A stretch of DNA of 64,000 bases. Source: M3007 sp964621185 (GTDB taxonomy: Bacteria > Bacteroidota > Bacteroidia > Chitinophagales > Saprospiraceae). Below are positions 1 to 8,017 of the stretch, piece after piece (within the stretch, counting starts at the first letter, position 1; each line of letters starts with the position of its first letter). A program made the position numbers and the translations under genes. Location: NCBI GenBank assembly GCA_964621185.1, contig CAZULM010000019.1, forward strand, positions 1-64,000, given 5' to 3'. The notes beneath the pieces are model-generated. The model saw nothing but the letters and a program-made list of their open reading frames with translations, did not search any database and was not told the origin of the DNA.

Positions 1-635
1 CAGTGGTGGACGGTGGGAAGACTTGGGATTATGATTATACGGCGAGTCCGGGGGATAAAAAAACTGGAGAACCTAAGGCCCGTCCCTCAGAACTGGAAGG
101 AATTAAAACTCCCATAATGGATCAACTTTCAGTGTTTGACCCTAAAGTACCTGAGAAATATGTTAATAGTTTTAAAATTACCAGTAATAACAGTATTAAG
201 AAGAAAGGCATAAAGATATATGTTGAAGACCGGGCAGCTAAAAAATTAGGTAAAGTAGTTGAGGGGCCAGCCTTAGAAGCATATAACCAAGAGTCTGAAT
301 TCCATCTAATTGGGAAAAATAACAGAAAGTTTGTTATTCCTGGCTCAGATGAAAGCCGAATCCCAGATTTTTATTTAGAATCGAAAGTTGTTGGAGATGT
401 GAAAAACGTCAAATACATATCCTTTTCATCACAAATGAAGGATAATGTGAAAATTGCTCAAGGGAAAAAAGGCGTATTGTACAAAGATTCCGGAGAACAG
501 GTTCCTCCTACCAATAGATTTGATCTGATTGTACGGGCTGTGTGTGATAATTACCCAGATGGCACAGAAGTATCCACCCCCCTTGAAGATGCCATTAGGG
601 AAAATGGTGGGGATGTTTACCCTCTTATTCAATAA
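1..635 (+). CDS. Polymorphic toxin, C-terminal nuclease domain (5' truncated by window)
   Basis: The reading frame is open from the window edge, so this is the 3' end of a longer gene; the GTG at base 3 is not a real start. The last ~110 residues carry a PD-(D/E)xK nuclease signature: an Ile-Pro-Asp at about 360-368, then Gly-Asp-Val-Lys-Asn at about 393-407, followed by a Tyr-Ile-Ser-Phe-Ser-Ser-Gln stretch. That layout is known from the Tox-REase families (Tox-REase-7-like) at the C-termini of polymorphic toxins. The missing N-terminus would decide the delivery route; a DUF4157 head would fit the genes downstream, but that is inference. Composition is AT-rich. The probable immunity gene starts 4 bases after the stop. 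Confidence 0.7.
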   Translation, partial: VVDGGKTWDYDYTASPGDKKTGEPKARPSELEGIKTPIMDQLSVFDPKVPEKYVNSFKITSNNSIKKKGIKIYVEDRAAKKLGKVVEGPALEAYNQESEFHLIGKNNRKFVIPGSDESRIPDFYLESKVVGDVKNVKYISFSSQMKDNVKIAQGKKGVLYKDSGEQVPPTNRFDLIVRAVCDNYPDGTEVSTPLEDAIRENGGDVYPLIQ

Positions 636-639
636 AATT

Positions 640-1401
640 ATGGAAAAACTTTTTTTTGAACTACATGTAACCAAGTTTCTGTTTTATGGGGATGCACTAT
701 TGCATTACCTAAAAATTTTCGAATCCAATTCAATAGATTTTATTAAATATGGATCTGTAGAAAAAACTGAAAATGAATATAAAATCATTTATTGGAAGGA
801 AATGCTAAAAATTCTTACAGAAGAAGACAGCCTGTTTATAAAAGCTAAAAAAAATAATTTTTTACATGCGATAAAATATCATGGGAAGGGGTTGGTTGCT
901 TTAAATTTTTATTTTAATGTTAATGTAAACAATAAAAAACAAATTACTAGTATTCTAAATTTAATTTTTTCAATTTGTGAAAATTTTAATATCTTATTTG
1001 GATTTGGGTGTTCAAGGAATGAATTCGACCATAAACATAAAGTTACGACTGTTTTCCCTAATGGGCTATCTAAATGGGGACACAAGGGTGTTTCAATTAA
1101 AAATTTTTACGAGTATATTTCCGGAATTTACTGGGTTACAATATTAGGCAATATTTTAGTTGAGTTTTTTCAAAACGACAAGATTTTATCATTGCCTGAG
1201 TGTGAAAAAAAACTTACCAAGGATGGACAATTTATTATTATATTAAATGGAGGGCCTTTTTATGAATTTGAAAAGCGAGATGCTCAAGCTAATAAAATAG
1301 TAAACCAACTTGGAAGTGAATATTTTTGGAATAAGGATAAGGGCGGAGGAGTCCCCGTACCACCCTTTTTAGCTACGCTCCTAAGTTTGGATGTATCGTG
1401 A
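640..1401 (+). CDS. Probable immunity protein for the upstream nuclease toxin
   Basis: A 253-residue protein without signal peptide or membrane segments. I start it at the ATG at 640 because the frame upstream overlaps the toxin gene. It is AT-rich, like the toxin end, and starts 4 bases after the toxin stop, the usual toxin-immunity order. Near residue 155 a Gly-Ile-Tyr-Trp motif sits in a hydrophobic strand, reminiscent of the Imm52/DUF3396 (type VI immunity) families; that assignment is tentative. A Gly-Gly-Gly-Val-Pro-Val-Pro-Pro tail lies near the C-terminus. Its expected role is to bind and neutralise the cognate nuclease in the cytoplasm. Confidence 0.6.
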   Translation: MEKLFFELHVTKFLFYGDALLHYLKIFESNSIDFIKYGSVEKTENEYKIIYWKEMLKILTEEDSLFIKAKKNNFLHAIKYHGKGLVALNFYFNVNVNNKKQITSILNLIFSICENFNILFGFGCSRNEFDHKHKVTTVFPNGLSKWGHKGVSIKNFYEYISGIYWVTILGNILVEFFQNDKILSLPECEKKLTKDGQFIIILNGGPFYEFEKRDAQANKIVNQLGSEYFWNKDKGGGVPVPPFLATLLSLDVS

Positions 1402-1463
1402 CATGACAAAATAATTTTGAGAAGAAAGAAACGATCTACCCTCACACCTAACAAACAAAAAAA

Positions 1464-2891
1464 ATGTCAACACCCACCACCACTCCCACCCCCGCCCGCC
1501 ACTGGAACCTCCTGGCCTGCAATGCCATCTACCTGAGCAAAATGGGCCCTACCGTGGCTTCCCGAGCGCTCGCCATGACCCATACCGCCATGTACGACGC
1601 CTGGACCAACTTCAACGATGGCGGCTGCGAGGTCAGCACCACCACCGGCAAAAAGCTCAAGCGCCCCGATGCCGAGTGCACCCGCGAAAACCGGGAAAAA
1701 GCCTACAGCCATGCCGCCTACAACGTATTGATGGAGCTGTTCTGGCTCGGGCTGCCACCAGAGAACAAAAACATGTTCCGCGATTACATGTGCGAACTCA
1801 ACTACAACCCCGACGACCGCTCGCTCGACCCAACGACCGCGGTGGGCATCGGCAACCTTTCTGCCAAGTTGGTCATCGAGTGCCGCCTTGGCGATGAGAG
1901 CAACCAGCGCGCCACCTTGCATGCGGGCGCGTATTCCGACTGGACCGGGTTCGTACCCGCCAACCCGCCACCGCCGCAGGCCATGCTCCACATCGACAAA
2001 TGGCAGCCCCAGCTGCAACCCGATGGAAAGCCTCAAACCTGCCTCACGCCGCATTGGGGTTGTGTGAAGCCCTTTGCCCTGGATTGGGGCGGCGAATTTC
2101 GTCCCTGTGAACCGGCCGAACTCGGCGACGCCAAGTTTGAAAAACAAGCCGAGGATTTGCTGACCATAAGCGCCAACCTTACCGACGAACAAAAAATGAT
2201 CGCCGAATTCTGGGCCTGCATGCACGAAGACCGTTTCCCGGGCGACTTTTCAGATGCCAGTACGGGTGCTTGGGTGCCGCCGCCCGTCCAGATATGCCGC
2301 ATCGCCCGCTACGTCTCCGAAAAAAACGGCTTCAAAAACTCCAACGACATCAAGCTGTTTTTTGCGCTTACCAATGCCTTGCTCGATGCGGGCATCGCGG
2401 CATGGGACTCCAAGCTGTACTACAATTATGTCCGCCCAGTTTCCTTGCTCCGGCACTTGTACAACGAACAAACACCAGAAGCCTGGGGAGGCCCCTGCCA
2501 GGGCAAAAAAACGATCAAAGGGGAAGCATGGCTCCCCTATCTGGTCGGCACGCCCCCATTCCAGGAATATGTGTCGGGGCACAGCACATTTAGTCGGGCA
2601 TCTGCCTATATCCTGACAGCCTTTTGCCAAAACAACGCTTATGGCGAGTCCATCACCATTCCGGCAGGCGGCTCCCGCGTGGAAAAAAACTGCACGAACC
2701 CGGTGCCCAAAACCGATATTACCCTGAGCTGGGCCACATTTGATGATTTTGCCAAAGAAGCGGGCATGTCGCGCCTGTACGGCGGCATCCACTTCCACGA
2801 CGGCAATGTGGAAGGCGGAAAGCTCGGCGCCAAGGTGGGCGAAAAAGTGTGGAAAAAAGTACTGCAATACATCAACGGAGAACTTGGCTAA
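1464..2891 (+). CDS. Vanadium-dependent haloperoxidase-like (PAP2 superfamily) protein
   Basis: A 475-residue, mostly helical protein with the vanadate/phosphate-binding signature of the haloperoxidase/PAP2 superfamily: Lys317 with Arg324-Pro325, Ser371-Gly372-His373, and Ser436-Arg437 followed by His443. Family members bind vanadate and oxidise halides with peroxide, or act as acid phosphatases; sequence alone cannot choose. No signal peptide is seen; the N-terminus is Thr/Pro-rich. GC rises sharply compared with the toxin/immunity pair just upstream. The stop codon overlaps the ParA start by one base (TAATG), so translation is probably coupled. A haloperoxidase-fold enzyme in a run with ParA, DUF4157 and AAA+ genes is unusual. 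Confidence 0.8.
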   Translation: MSTPTTTPTPARHWNLLACNAIYLSKMGPTVASRALAMTHTAMYDAWTNFNDGGCEVSTTTGKKLKRPDAECTRENREKAYSHAAYNVLMELFWLGLPPENKNMFRDYMCELNYNPDDRSLDPTTAVGIGNLSAKLVIECRLGDESNQRATLHAGAYSDWTGFVPANPPPPQAMLHIDKWQPQLQPDGKPQTCLTPHWGCVKPFALDWGGEFRPCEPAELGDAKFEKQAEDLLTISANLTDEQKMIAEFWACMHEDRFPGDFSDASTGAWVPPPVQICRIARYVSEKNGFKNSNDIKLFFALTNALLDAGIAAWDSKLYYNYVRPVSLLRHLYNEQTPEAWGGPCQGKKTIKGEAWLPYLVGTPPFQEYVSGHSTFSRASAYILTAFCQNNAYGESITIPAGGSRVEKNCTNPVPKTDITLSWATFDDFAKEAGMSRLYGGIHFHDGNVEGGKLGAKVGEKVWKKVLQYINGELG

Positions 2892-3655
2892 TGATATTAT
2901 CCATCGCCATACAAAAAGGCGGTTCGGGCAAAACAACCACCGCCGTCAACCTGGCTGCTGCCCTGCGCGACCTGGGCAAGTCGGTGCTGCTGATCGACCT
3001 CGACCCACAGGCCAACCTCAGCCAATCGATGGGCGCTGCGGAAGAACCCGCGGAAAACGTCTATCAGGTGCTGCGCCGGGAAGCATTCGGGGAGACTGCC
3101 GACCTTGCCACGGCCATCATCGAATGTCACGGCATCGATTTGGTGCCGGCAGCATTGGAACTGGCCGGCGCCGAACTCGAACTGGCCAGCGTTTACGGCC
3201 GCGAGCAGATACTTGCCCAACTGTTGGAACGCCTGAAAAAAAACTACGATTTTGTGCTGCTCGACTGCCCACCTTCCATTGGGATGCTGACGGTTAATGC
3301 CCTCGTGGCCAGCGACTATATCCTGATGCCGATGCAGGCAGAATTCCTCCCGCTCAAAGGCGCGCGCAGTTTTTTGACCCATATCGAAAAAGTAAAAAAA
3401 CTGAACCGTAAATTGGAGTTGCTGGGGTTTGTCATGACCAAATTCGATGCCCGCAAAACCATGAACAAACAAGTAGAGGCGCAATTGACCGAAGAATTTG
3501 GCGCGAAGAAGGTTTTTAAAAGCCGTATCCGCACCAATATCGCTTTGGCCACGGCGCAGGAAAAAGGCATGGATATATTCAGTTTCGACAGCGCCTCCAA
3601 CGGGGCCGCCGATTATAAGGCATTGGCCGCCGAATTGCTCACAAAAATCAAATAA
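2891..3655 (+). CDS. ParA/MinD-family ATPase (orphan)
   Basis: A 254-residue cytoplasmic ATPase of the ParA/Soj/MinD class. The deviant Walker A (Lys-Gly-Gly-Ser-Gly-Lys-Thr-Thr) is at residues 9-16, Walker A' (Leu-Ile-Asp-Leu-Asp-Pro-Gln-Ala) near 36-43, and Walker B (Leu-Leu-Asp-Cys-Pro-Pro) near 120. I choose the ATG at 2891, overlapping the upstream stop, because a longer in-frame start would prepend residues absent from the family. No ParB gene or obvious parS-like array is present, so plasmid or chromosome partition is less likely than positioning of a cargo complex. It ends 8 bases before the DUF4157 gene. Confidence 0.85.
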   Translation: MILSIAIQKGGSGKTTTAVNLAAALRDLGKSVLLIDLDPQANLSQSMGAAEEPAENVYQVLRREAFGETADLATAIIECHGIDLVPAALELAGAELELASVYGREQILAQLLERLKKNYDFVLLDCPPSIGMLTVNALVASDYILMPMQAEFLPLKGARSFLTHIEKVKKLNRKLELLGFVMTKFDARKTMNKQVEAQLTEEFGAKKVFKSRIRTNIALATAQEKGMDIFSFDSASNGAADYKALAAELLTKIK

Positions 3656-3663
3656 CTTGCGCT

Positions 3664-5877
3664 ATGAAAAGCACCGCACGCAGCCGCCGGCACCGCAATG
3701 CCCACACACAGGAAACTCAACCGCAGGAACAGGCTACGCCTTTTTTTGCCAAAAGTGAAGACCATTCGGCGCAAAAGCCATTCTTTAACGGGAAGGGCAG
3801 TCAGGTGCAGCCCAAATTGAGCGTTGGCCAGCCCGGCGACAAATACGAGCGCGAGGCAGATTCGGTGGCCGACCGCGTTGTCAACCATGCTGGCGGACAA
3901 GCCCCTGGCGTGCAGCAAAAGCAGGAAATCAGCAGCATTCAGCGCCTCGCAACACCTGTAGATGATGAAAAGCTCGGCACCAATGATGCCCGTATGGCTA
4001 AAGACAAGGAAATTCAGGAAAAACCTGATCCCGCAGGCAAGGAGGAAATGAAAAAGGAGGAAGATGCAGGGGCTGCTGCTGCTGTGCAGAAGATGGAGGC
4101 GCCTAAAGAAGAAGAAAAGCCAGGCCCCGTACAGAAAATGGATGCCCCCAAAGAAGAAGAAAAGCCTGGAGCTGTACAGAAAAAGGATGCCCCCAAAGAA
4201 GAAGAAAAGCCTGGAGCTGTACAGAAAATGGATGCACCCAAAGAAGAAGAAAAACCAGGCGCCGTACAAAAAAAGGATGCTCCCAAAGAAGAGGAAAAGC
4301 CCGTTCAAACAAAGGCAGATGCCCCGTCCACTGTTTCTCCGGCATTGAGCGGCCAAATTGAAGGTTCAAAAGGAAGGGGCCGGCCATTGCCCGACAAAAC
4401 CCGCGCAGAAATGGAGCAGGGCATCGGCGCCGATTTCAGGGGCGTCAACATCCACACCGGTGCGGAAGCTGCGGGCATGAACCGGGAACTCGGTGCGCAG
4501 GCATTTACCCATGGGCAGGACGTGTATTTCAACGATGGGAAGTACAACCCGGATACGAGCAACGGAAAACGCTTGCTGGCGCATGAGTTGACGCATGTGG
4601 TGCAGCAGAACCCTTCAAACATAGCCATGAAAGAATCGGCAAGCCCAAAAAAAGTTGTCAGGCATGGCAGCAAAGACGACAAGCCAGGCATGACTTGCCG
4701 CGACCATTTTAACCCGGACGGAACTTTTGTAGAGCCTTCCGGGGAACAAAATGTGCGATTTGTGGTGAAGTCCAGTACCCTCTCAACACCTGCCCAAGCT
4801 TCATTAAGGGCCTTCATTGATAATTGGCATAAAAACGGCGCTAAAGACCCTGTCGAAATAAATGGCTACGCAAGCATCGAAGGACAAGGGTCGGCAAACT
4901 GGAGTTTGTCTTGCCGCAGGGCGGAGTCTGTAAGGCAATGGTTGATCGATCCTACGGACAAAGGGGCCAAAATTCCAGATTCCTTCATCTCGGTTTTCGC
5001 AAATGGGATAACAAACAAGTTCGGGGGAGGGTTAGATGAAAACCGGGTGGTAACTTTTATTTCGAATGTAAAAGTTCCGGACAAGAAAGATCCCAAGAAA
5101 AATGATCCAATATTGCCAGACCCAAACAAAAAAGACAAGCCTGTAGGGCCTGTAAAGCCGCCTGATACCCCTGCCAAGTTTTGTACCGCCTTTACTGACA
5201 AATCGGATGCATTGGATGCATGGGCACAAGCTAAAATTGCCCTTGATTTATTGATCAGCGCAAAATTTGGTGGAAATGCAGAATTGAAAAACCTCTGGAA
5301 TACCTATTTGAGCACACCAAAAAAAGGCACCAAAGGGATATTGCCCCCAAGAAAGTTGTTCGGAAATCCAAAGGGAACTATTGAAAATGCTTTTAGAAAT
5401 GACCCTGAAACTTTTAAACAGCAACAAATCATCCTGAAAAAAATTGCAGACAAAGTAAAAGCAGACCCCAAATTGCTGCCTCCAGAAGGTCAAAGCACCA
5501 TGCCGATGAATTTTACTGATGTTTTGTCCTCCGGCGACCTTACCGACCTTCCCATGAACTTTACAGATCCGGCAAACAGGATTCCAGGTTTTATTGCCGG
5601 AGGAGTTGGAAAAGATCAAAGTGACGCAGGCGATGATGTCCGAAATGCGAATGGAAAATTTATCGTCACTAATCTTGGCCTTGATACAATTAAGGTCCGT
5701 GCAGCATTCGTTTTTGACGTTTTGGATGCCGTGGATTTCTGCCCAGGGAACCCCGGCGGCTTCTTCGCACAATTTTTAACAATTGACTTAAGCCGCCTCG
5801 AAGCCACCCCTGATTTTCCTACCTATGACACCCCATTTGAGGTGGTTTTCGGCGCCTTTGATGACAGTTCCTTTTAA
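3664..5877 (+). CDS. DUF4157 (eCIS core domain) protein with OmpA-like domain
   Basis: A 737-residue protein without signal peptide. Residues ~1-60 hold a basic segment and a Gln-Pro-Gly-Asp-Lys-Tyr-Glu-Arg-Glu-Ala-Asp motif typical of DUF4157 proteins. Residues ~141-213 are five charged 15-residue repeats. The DUF4157 domain spans about 241-316 and ends in the HExxH metalloprotease-like motif His307-Glu-Leu-Thr-His311. About 364-430 looks OmpA-like (Asn-Gly-Tyr-Ala-Ser, then Arg-Ala-Glu-Ser-Val-Arg). The remaining ~300 residues match nothing I recognise and could be the effector part. DUF4157 is linked to cargo of extracellular contractile injection systems; the AAA+ gene 3 bases downstream fits. 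Codon use becomes more AT-rich after ~4700, suggesting a mosaic origin. Confidence 0.85.
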   Translation: MKSTARSRRHRNAHTQETQPQEQATPFFAKSEDHSAQKPFFNGKGSQVQPKLSVGQPGDKYEREADSVADRVVNHAGGQAPGVQQKQEISSIQRLATPVDDEKLGTNDARMAKDKEIQEKPDPAGKEEMKKEEDAGAAAAVQKMEAPKEEEKPGPVQKMDAPKEEEKPGAVQKKDAPKEEEKPGAVQKMDAPKEEEKPGAVQKKDAPKEEEKPVQTKADAPSTVSPALSGQIEGSKGRGRPLPDKTRAEMEQGIGADFRGVNIHTGAEAAGMNRELGAQAFTHGQDVYFNDGKYNPDTSNGKRLLAHELTHVVQQNPSNIAMKESASPKKVVRHGSKDDKPGMTCRDHFNPDGTFVEPSGEQNVRFVVKSSTLSTPAQASLRAFIDNWHKNGAKDPVEINGYASIEGQGSANWSLSCRRAESVRQWLIDPTDKGAKIPDSFISVFANGITNKFGGGLDENRVVTFISNVKVPDKKDPKKNDPILPDPNKKDKPVGPVKPPDTPAKFCTAFTDKSDALDAWAQAKIALDLLISAKFGGNAELKNLWNTYLSTPKKGTKGILPPRKLFGNPKGTIENAFRNDPETFKQQQIILKKIADKVKADPKLLPPEGQSTMPMNFTDVLSSGDLTDLPMNFTDPANRIPGFIAGGVGKDQSDAGDDVRNANGKFIVTNLGLDTIKVRAAFVFDVLDAVDFCPGNPGGFFAQFLTIDLSRLEATPDFPTYDTPFEVVFGAFDDSSF
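4084..4302 (+). repeat. In-frame 45-bp tandem repeats (charged linker)
   Basis: Five tandem units of 45 bp inside the DUF4157 gene, the last one shortened. Each encodes a 15-residue unit built on Val-Gln-Lys, Ala-Pro-Lys, Glu-Glu-Glu-Lys-Pro. Units 2-5 differ at few bases, so the array is recent or kept uniform. It forms a flexible Lys/Glu/Pro linker before the DUF4157 domain. Confidence 0.95.
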
Positions 5878-5880
5878 GAA

Positions 5881-7245
5881 ATGACACTTCTGAATTCCGA
5901 TATGATAAGTTTGAGTCTGAATTTTTTGCAAAAAATTATAGTGCAAAAAATCAAAGGGCATTTCGCACCAGGAAGCATTGAGGGTATTATTGAGGGTCAA
6001 GAAGAATATAATCAGGTGCTGCAATTTAATGCTGAAAGGTTGAAGCACCCGGATTTGAACCCTGGGGATGTTTTATGCATTTTGATTGCCTTAGCCCCCC
6101 ACATACAACCCGACTTTTACGACCGCGCCATCGCCGAGGCCCTCCCCCAATCCGGCGATTTCCCCCAGCTCGGCGGCGTTCGCGGCAAAAACTTCCGGGG
6201 CTTCCTGCCCACCGGAGAGACCGCCCTTTTCCTGCTCGCCGGCGACGACCTCCAAAAACGCCTTGAAGTGCAGGAGCTGTTCAGCCCCGACCATTTTTTT
6301 GCCAAAAAACGCATGCTTTGGCTGGAAGATGTTCCGCCCGGTGAACCCAGGATGAGCGGCAAGATCATCCTTTCGCAAGAATACATCGATTTGTTTACCA
6401 CGGGCAAGGTTTCAAGGCCTGCATTCAATGCAGAATTTCCTGCCAAACTGATCGAAACGGATATGACATGGGACGACCTGGTACTCGATTCCGACATCAT
6501 GGCTCAAATCCGCGAGTTGGAAATATGGGTGATGCACAACGAGCGCATGTTGAACGAATGGGGCTTGCGCAAACGCATCAAGCCGGGATACCGCGTACTG
6601 TTCCACGGCCCTCCAGGAACTGGCAAGACGCTGACTGCCAGCCTTTTAGGGAAATATACAAAAAAAGAGGTTTACAGGATAGACTTGTCCACCGTGGTTT
6701 CAAAATACATCGGCGAAACGGAGAAAAACCTCTCTACCTTGTTTGACCGTGCAGAGGACAAAAACTGGATATTGTTTTTTGACGAAGCGGACTCGCTTTT
6801 TGGCAAGCGCACCAACGTTCGGGATGCCCATGACAAATATGCCAACCAGGAGGTGTCTTATTTGCTTCAAAGGCTCGAAGATTTCAACGGACTGGTGATC
6901 CTGGCATCGAACATGAAGTCCAATATTGACGACGCATTCATGCGGCGATTCAACGCGATCATCAAATTCCCTATGCCAGACGAACGGGAGCGTGTGGTTA
7001 TATGGCAGAAATGTTTTCCGGAAAAAATTCAGTTCGAGCCTAATGGAACGGGAAAACCCTTGGACATTCCCAAGCTTGCTGCAAAATATGAATTGTCTGG
7101 AGGCAGTATCATCAACATTGTGCATTACGCTTGCCTGAATGCGATGTCGAATAAGACTAAAATCATCGCCTGGGAAAGCGTAAAACAAGGGATTCAACGC
7201 GAATTTGCCAAGGAGGGGCGCGTTTTTAAGGATTTGGGACGCTAA
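5881..7245 (+). CDS. AAA+ ATPase, eCIS-associated type
   Basis: A 454-residue protein with a ~190-residue N-terminal region and one classical AAA+ module. Walker A Gly-Pro-Pro-Gly-Thr-Gly-Lys-Thr is at 243-250 and Walker B Phe-Phe-Asp-Glu-Ala-Asp around 299-304. Sensor-1 (Leu-Ala-Ser-Asn) is near 340, with an Arg-Arg-Phe arginine-finger segment after it. Proteins of this shape are regularly encoded with contractile injection particles (Afp15/PVC15 position) next to DUF4157 genes, where they are thought to act in assembly or cargo loading. It starts 3 bases after the DUF4157 stop, so it is almost certainly in that operon. The first ~30 codons are AT-rich compared with the rest. Its 3' end overlaps the convergent acyltransferase gene by 20 bases. 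Confidence 0.85.
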   Translation: MTLLNSDMISLSLNFLQKIIVQKIKGHFAPGSIEGIIEGQEEYNQVLQFNAERLKHPDLNPGDVLCILIALAPHIQPDFYDRAIAEALPQSGDFPQLGGVRGKNFRGFLPTGETALFLLAGDDLQKRLEVQELFSPDHFFAKKRMLWLEDVPPGEPRMSGKIILSQEYIDLFTTGKVSRPAFNAEFPAKLIETDMTWDDLVLDSDIMAQIRELEIWVMHNERMLNEWGLRKRIKPGYRVLFHGPPGTGKTLTASLLGKYTKKEVYRIDLSTVVSKYIGETEKNLSTLFDRAEDKNWILFFDEADSLFGKRTNVRDAHDKYANQEVSYLLQRLEDFNGLVILASNMKSNIDDAFMRRFNAIIKFPMPDERERVVIWQKCFPEKIQFEPNGTGKPLDIPKLAAKYELSGGSIINIVHYACLNAMSNKTKIIAWESVKQGIQREFAKEGRVFKDLGR

Positions 7246-8017
7246 ATCCCCGCCCCAACTCCCCCACCACCCACCTAAACAAGCTCCCCGCCTGCACCGC
7301 GTCCACCACCCGGTGGTCGAGTGCGGCGCTCACGGTCATCATCCGCCGCGGCACTACTTGCCCGTCCACCACCGCCGGCTTCCAGGCCACCTTGCCTAAG
7401 CTCAGCACCATGGCCGCATTGGAGTAGGGCGCCAGGGCTGTGTAGCCCACGTCCAGCCCAATGCTGCCGATGTTGGTGAGTACGAAAGAGCCGAAACTTT
7501 CCGGCGACACGCCCACGAAGCCCAGCGGGATGCCCCAATCGATGCTCAGCCAGCGAATAAAATCGAATATCCACTGCCGGAAGGGCCAGGGGATTTTGGT
7601 GATGAAGGCGCCGGCGCCTTTGCCGGAATTCGTTGTGTTTTTCCGCGCTTTCCCGATTTCCGCTTGCAGGTATGCGCTGAGCTCCTGCAGGCTGAGACGC
7701 TCGGCGTTCTCGACTTTCACCGCGGTCATTTGCTCGCCCACCAGCACCGAAAGGGAAACGCCCACTGTTTGGCGCTGGATGATGCGGCCGCGGCGAACAT
7801 AGCTGTTGATCTCCGGGGCCACCGTTGCAATGCCACGGGCAAAGGCCAGCAAAAAAACATGGGTGAGTGTGATTTTCAAGCCATTTTTGCGCTGTTCCGC
7901 AATGAATTTTTCTACCTCCGTAACATCAAACTCCACCGAGCCGAAGATTTTGGAATCGCGGGGCTTTTTGTAGATGATGGTGGTGAGGGTGCGCCAGGTG
8001 TTGGTGGGTTCTGTCAT
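7226..8017 (-). CDS. 2-oxo acid dehydrogenase E2-type acyltransferase catalytic domain protein
   Basis: A 263-residue protein that is only the chloramphenicol-acetyltransferase-like catalytic domain of E2 subunits; no lipoyl or subunit-binding domain precedes it. The catalytic Asp-His-Arg-Val near residue 233 is present, but the usual following Asp-Gly is Val-Asp-Ala. Lacking a lipoyl arm, it cannot work as an ordinary pyruvate or branched-chain E2; such stand-alone domains in Bacteroidota are unassigned CoA-dependent acyltransferases. It is monocistronic and convergent with the AAA+ gene. GC-rich and typical of the backbone, it marks the right edge of the accessory region. Confidence 0.8.
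   Translation of the reverse strand: MTEPTNTWRTLTTIIYKKPRDSKIFGSVEFDVTEVEKFIAEQRKNGLKITLTHVFLLAFARGIATVAPEINSYVRRGRIIQRQTVGVSLSVLVGEQMTAVKVENAERLSLQELSAYLQAEIGKARKNTTNSGKGAGAFITKIPWPFRQWIFDFIRWLSIDWGIPLGFVGVSPESFGSFVLTNIGSIGLDVGYTALAPYSNAAMVLSLGKVAWKPAVVDGQVVPRRMMTVSAALDHRVVDAVQAGSLFRWVVGELGRGFSVPNP

Noticed and set aside
4014..4348. Repeat-containing frames on both strands over the DUF4157 linker
   Set aside because: Shadows of the 45-bp repeats; the plus-frame gene through them is complete.
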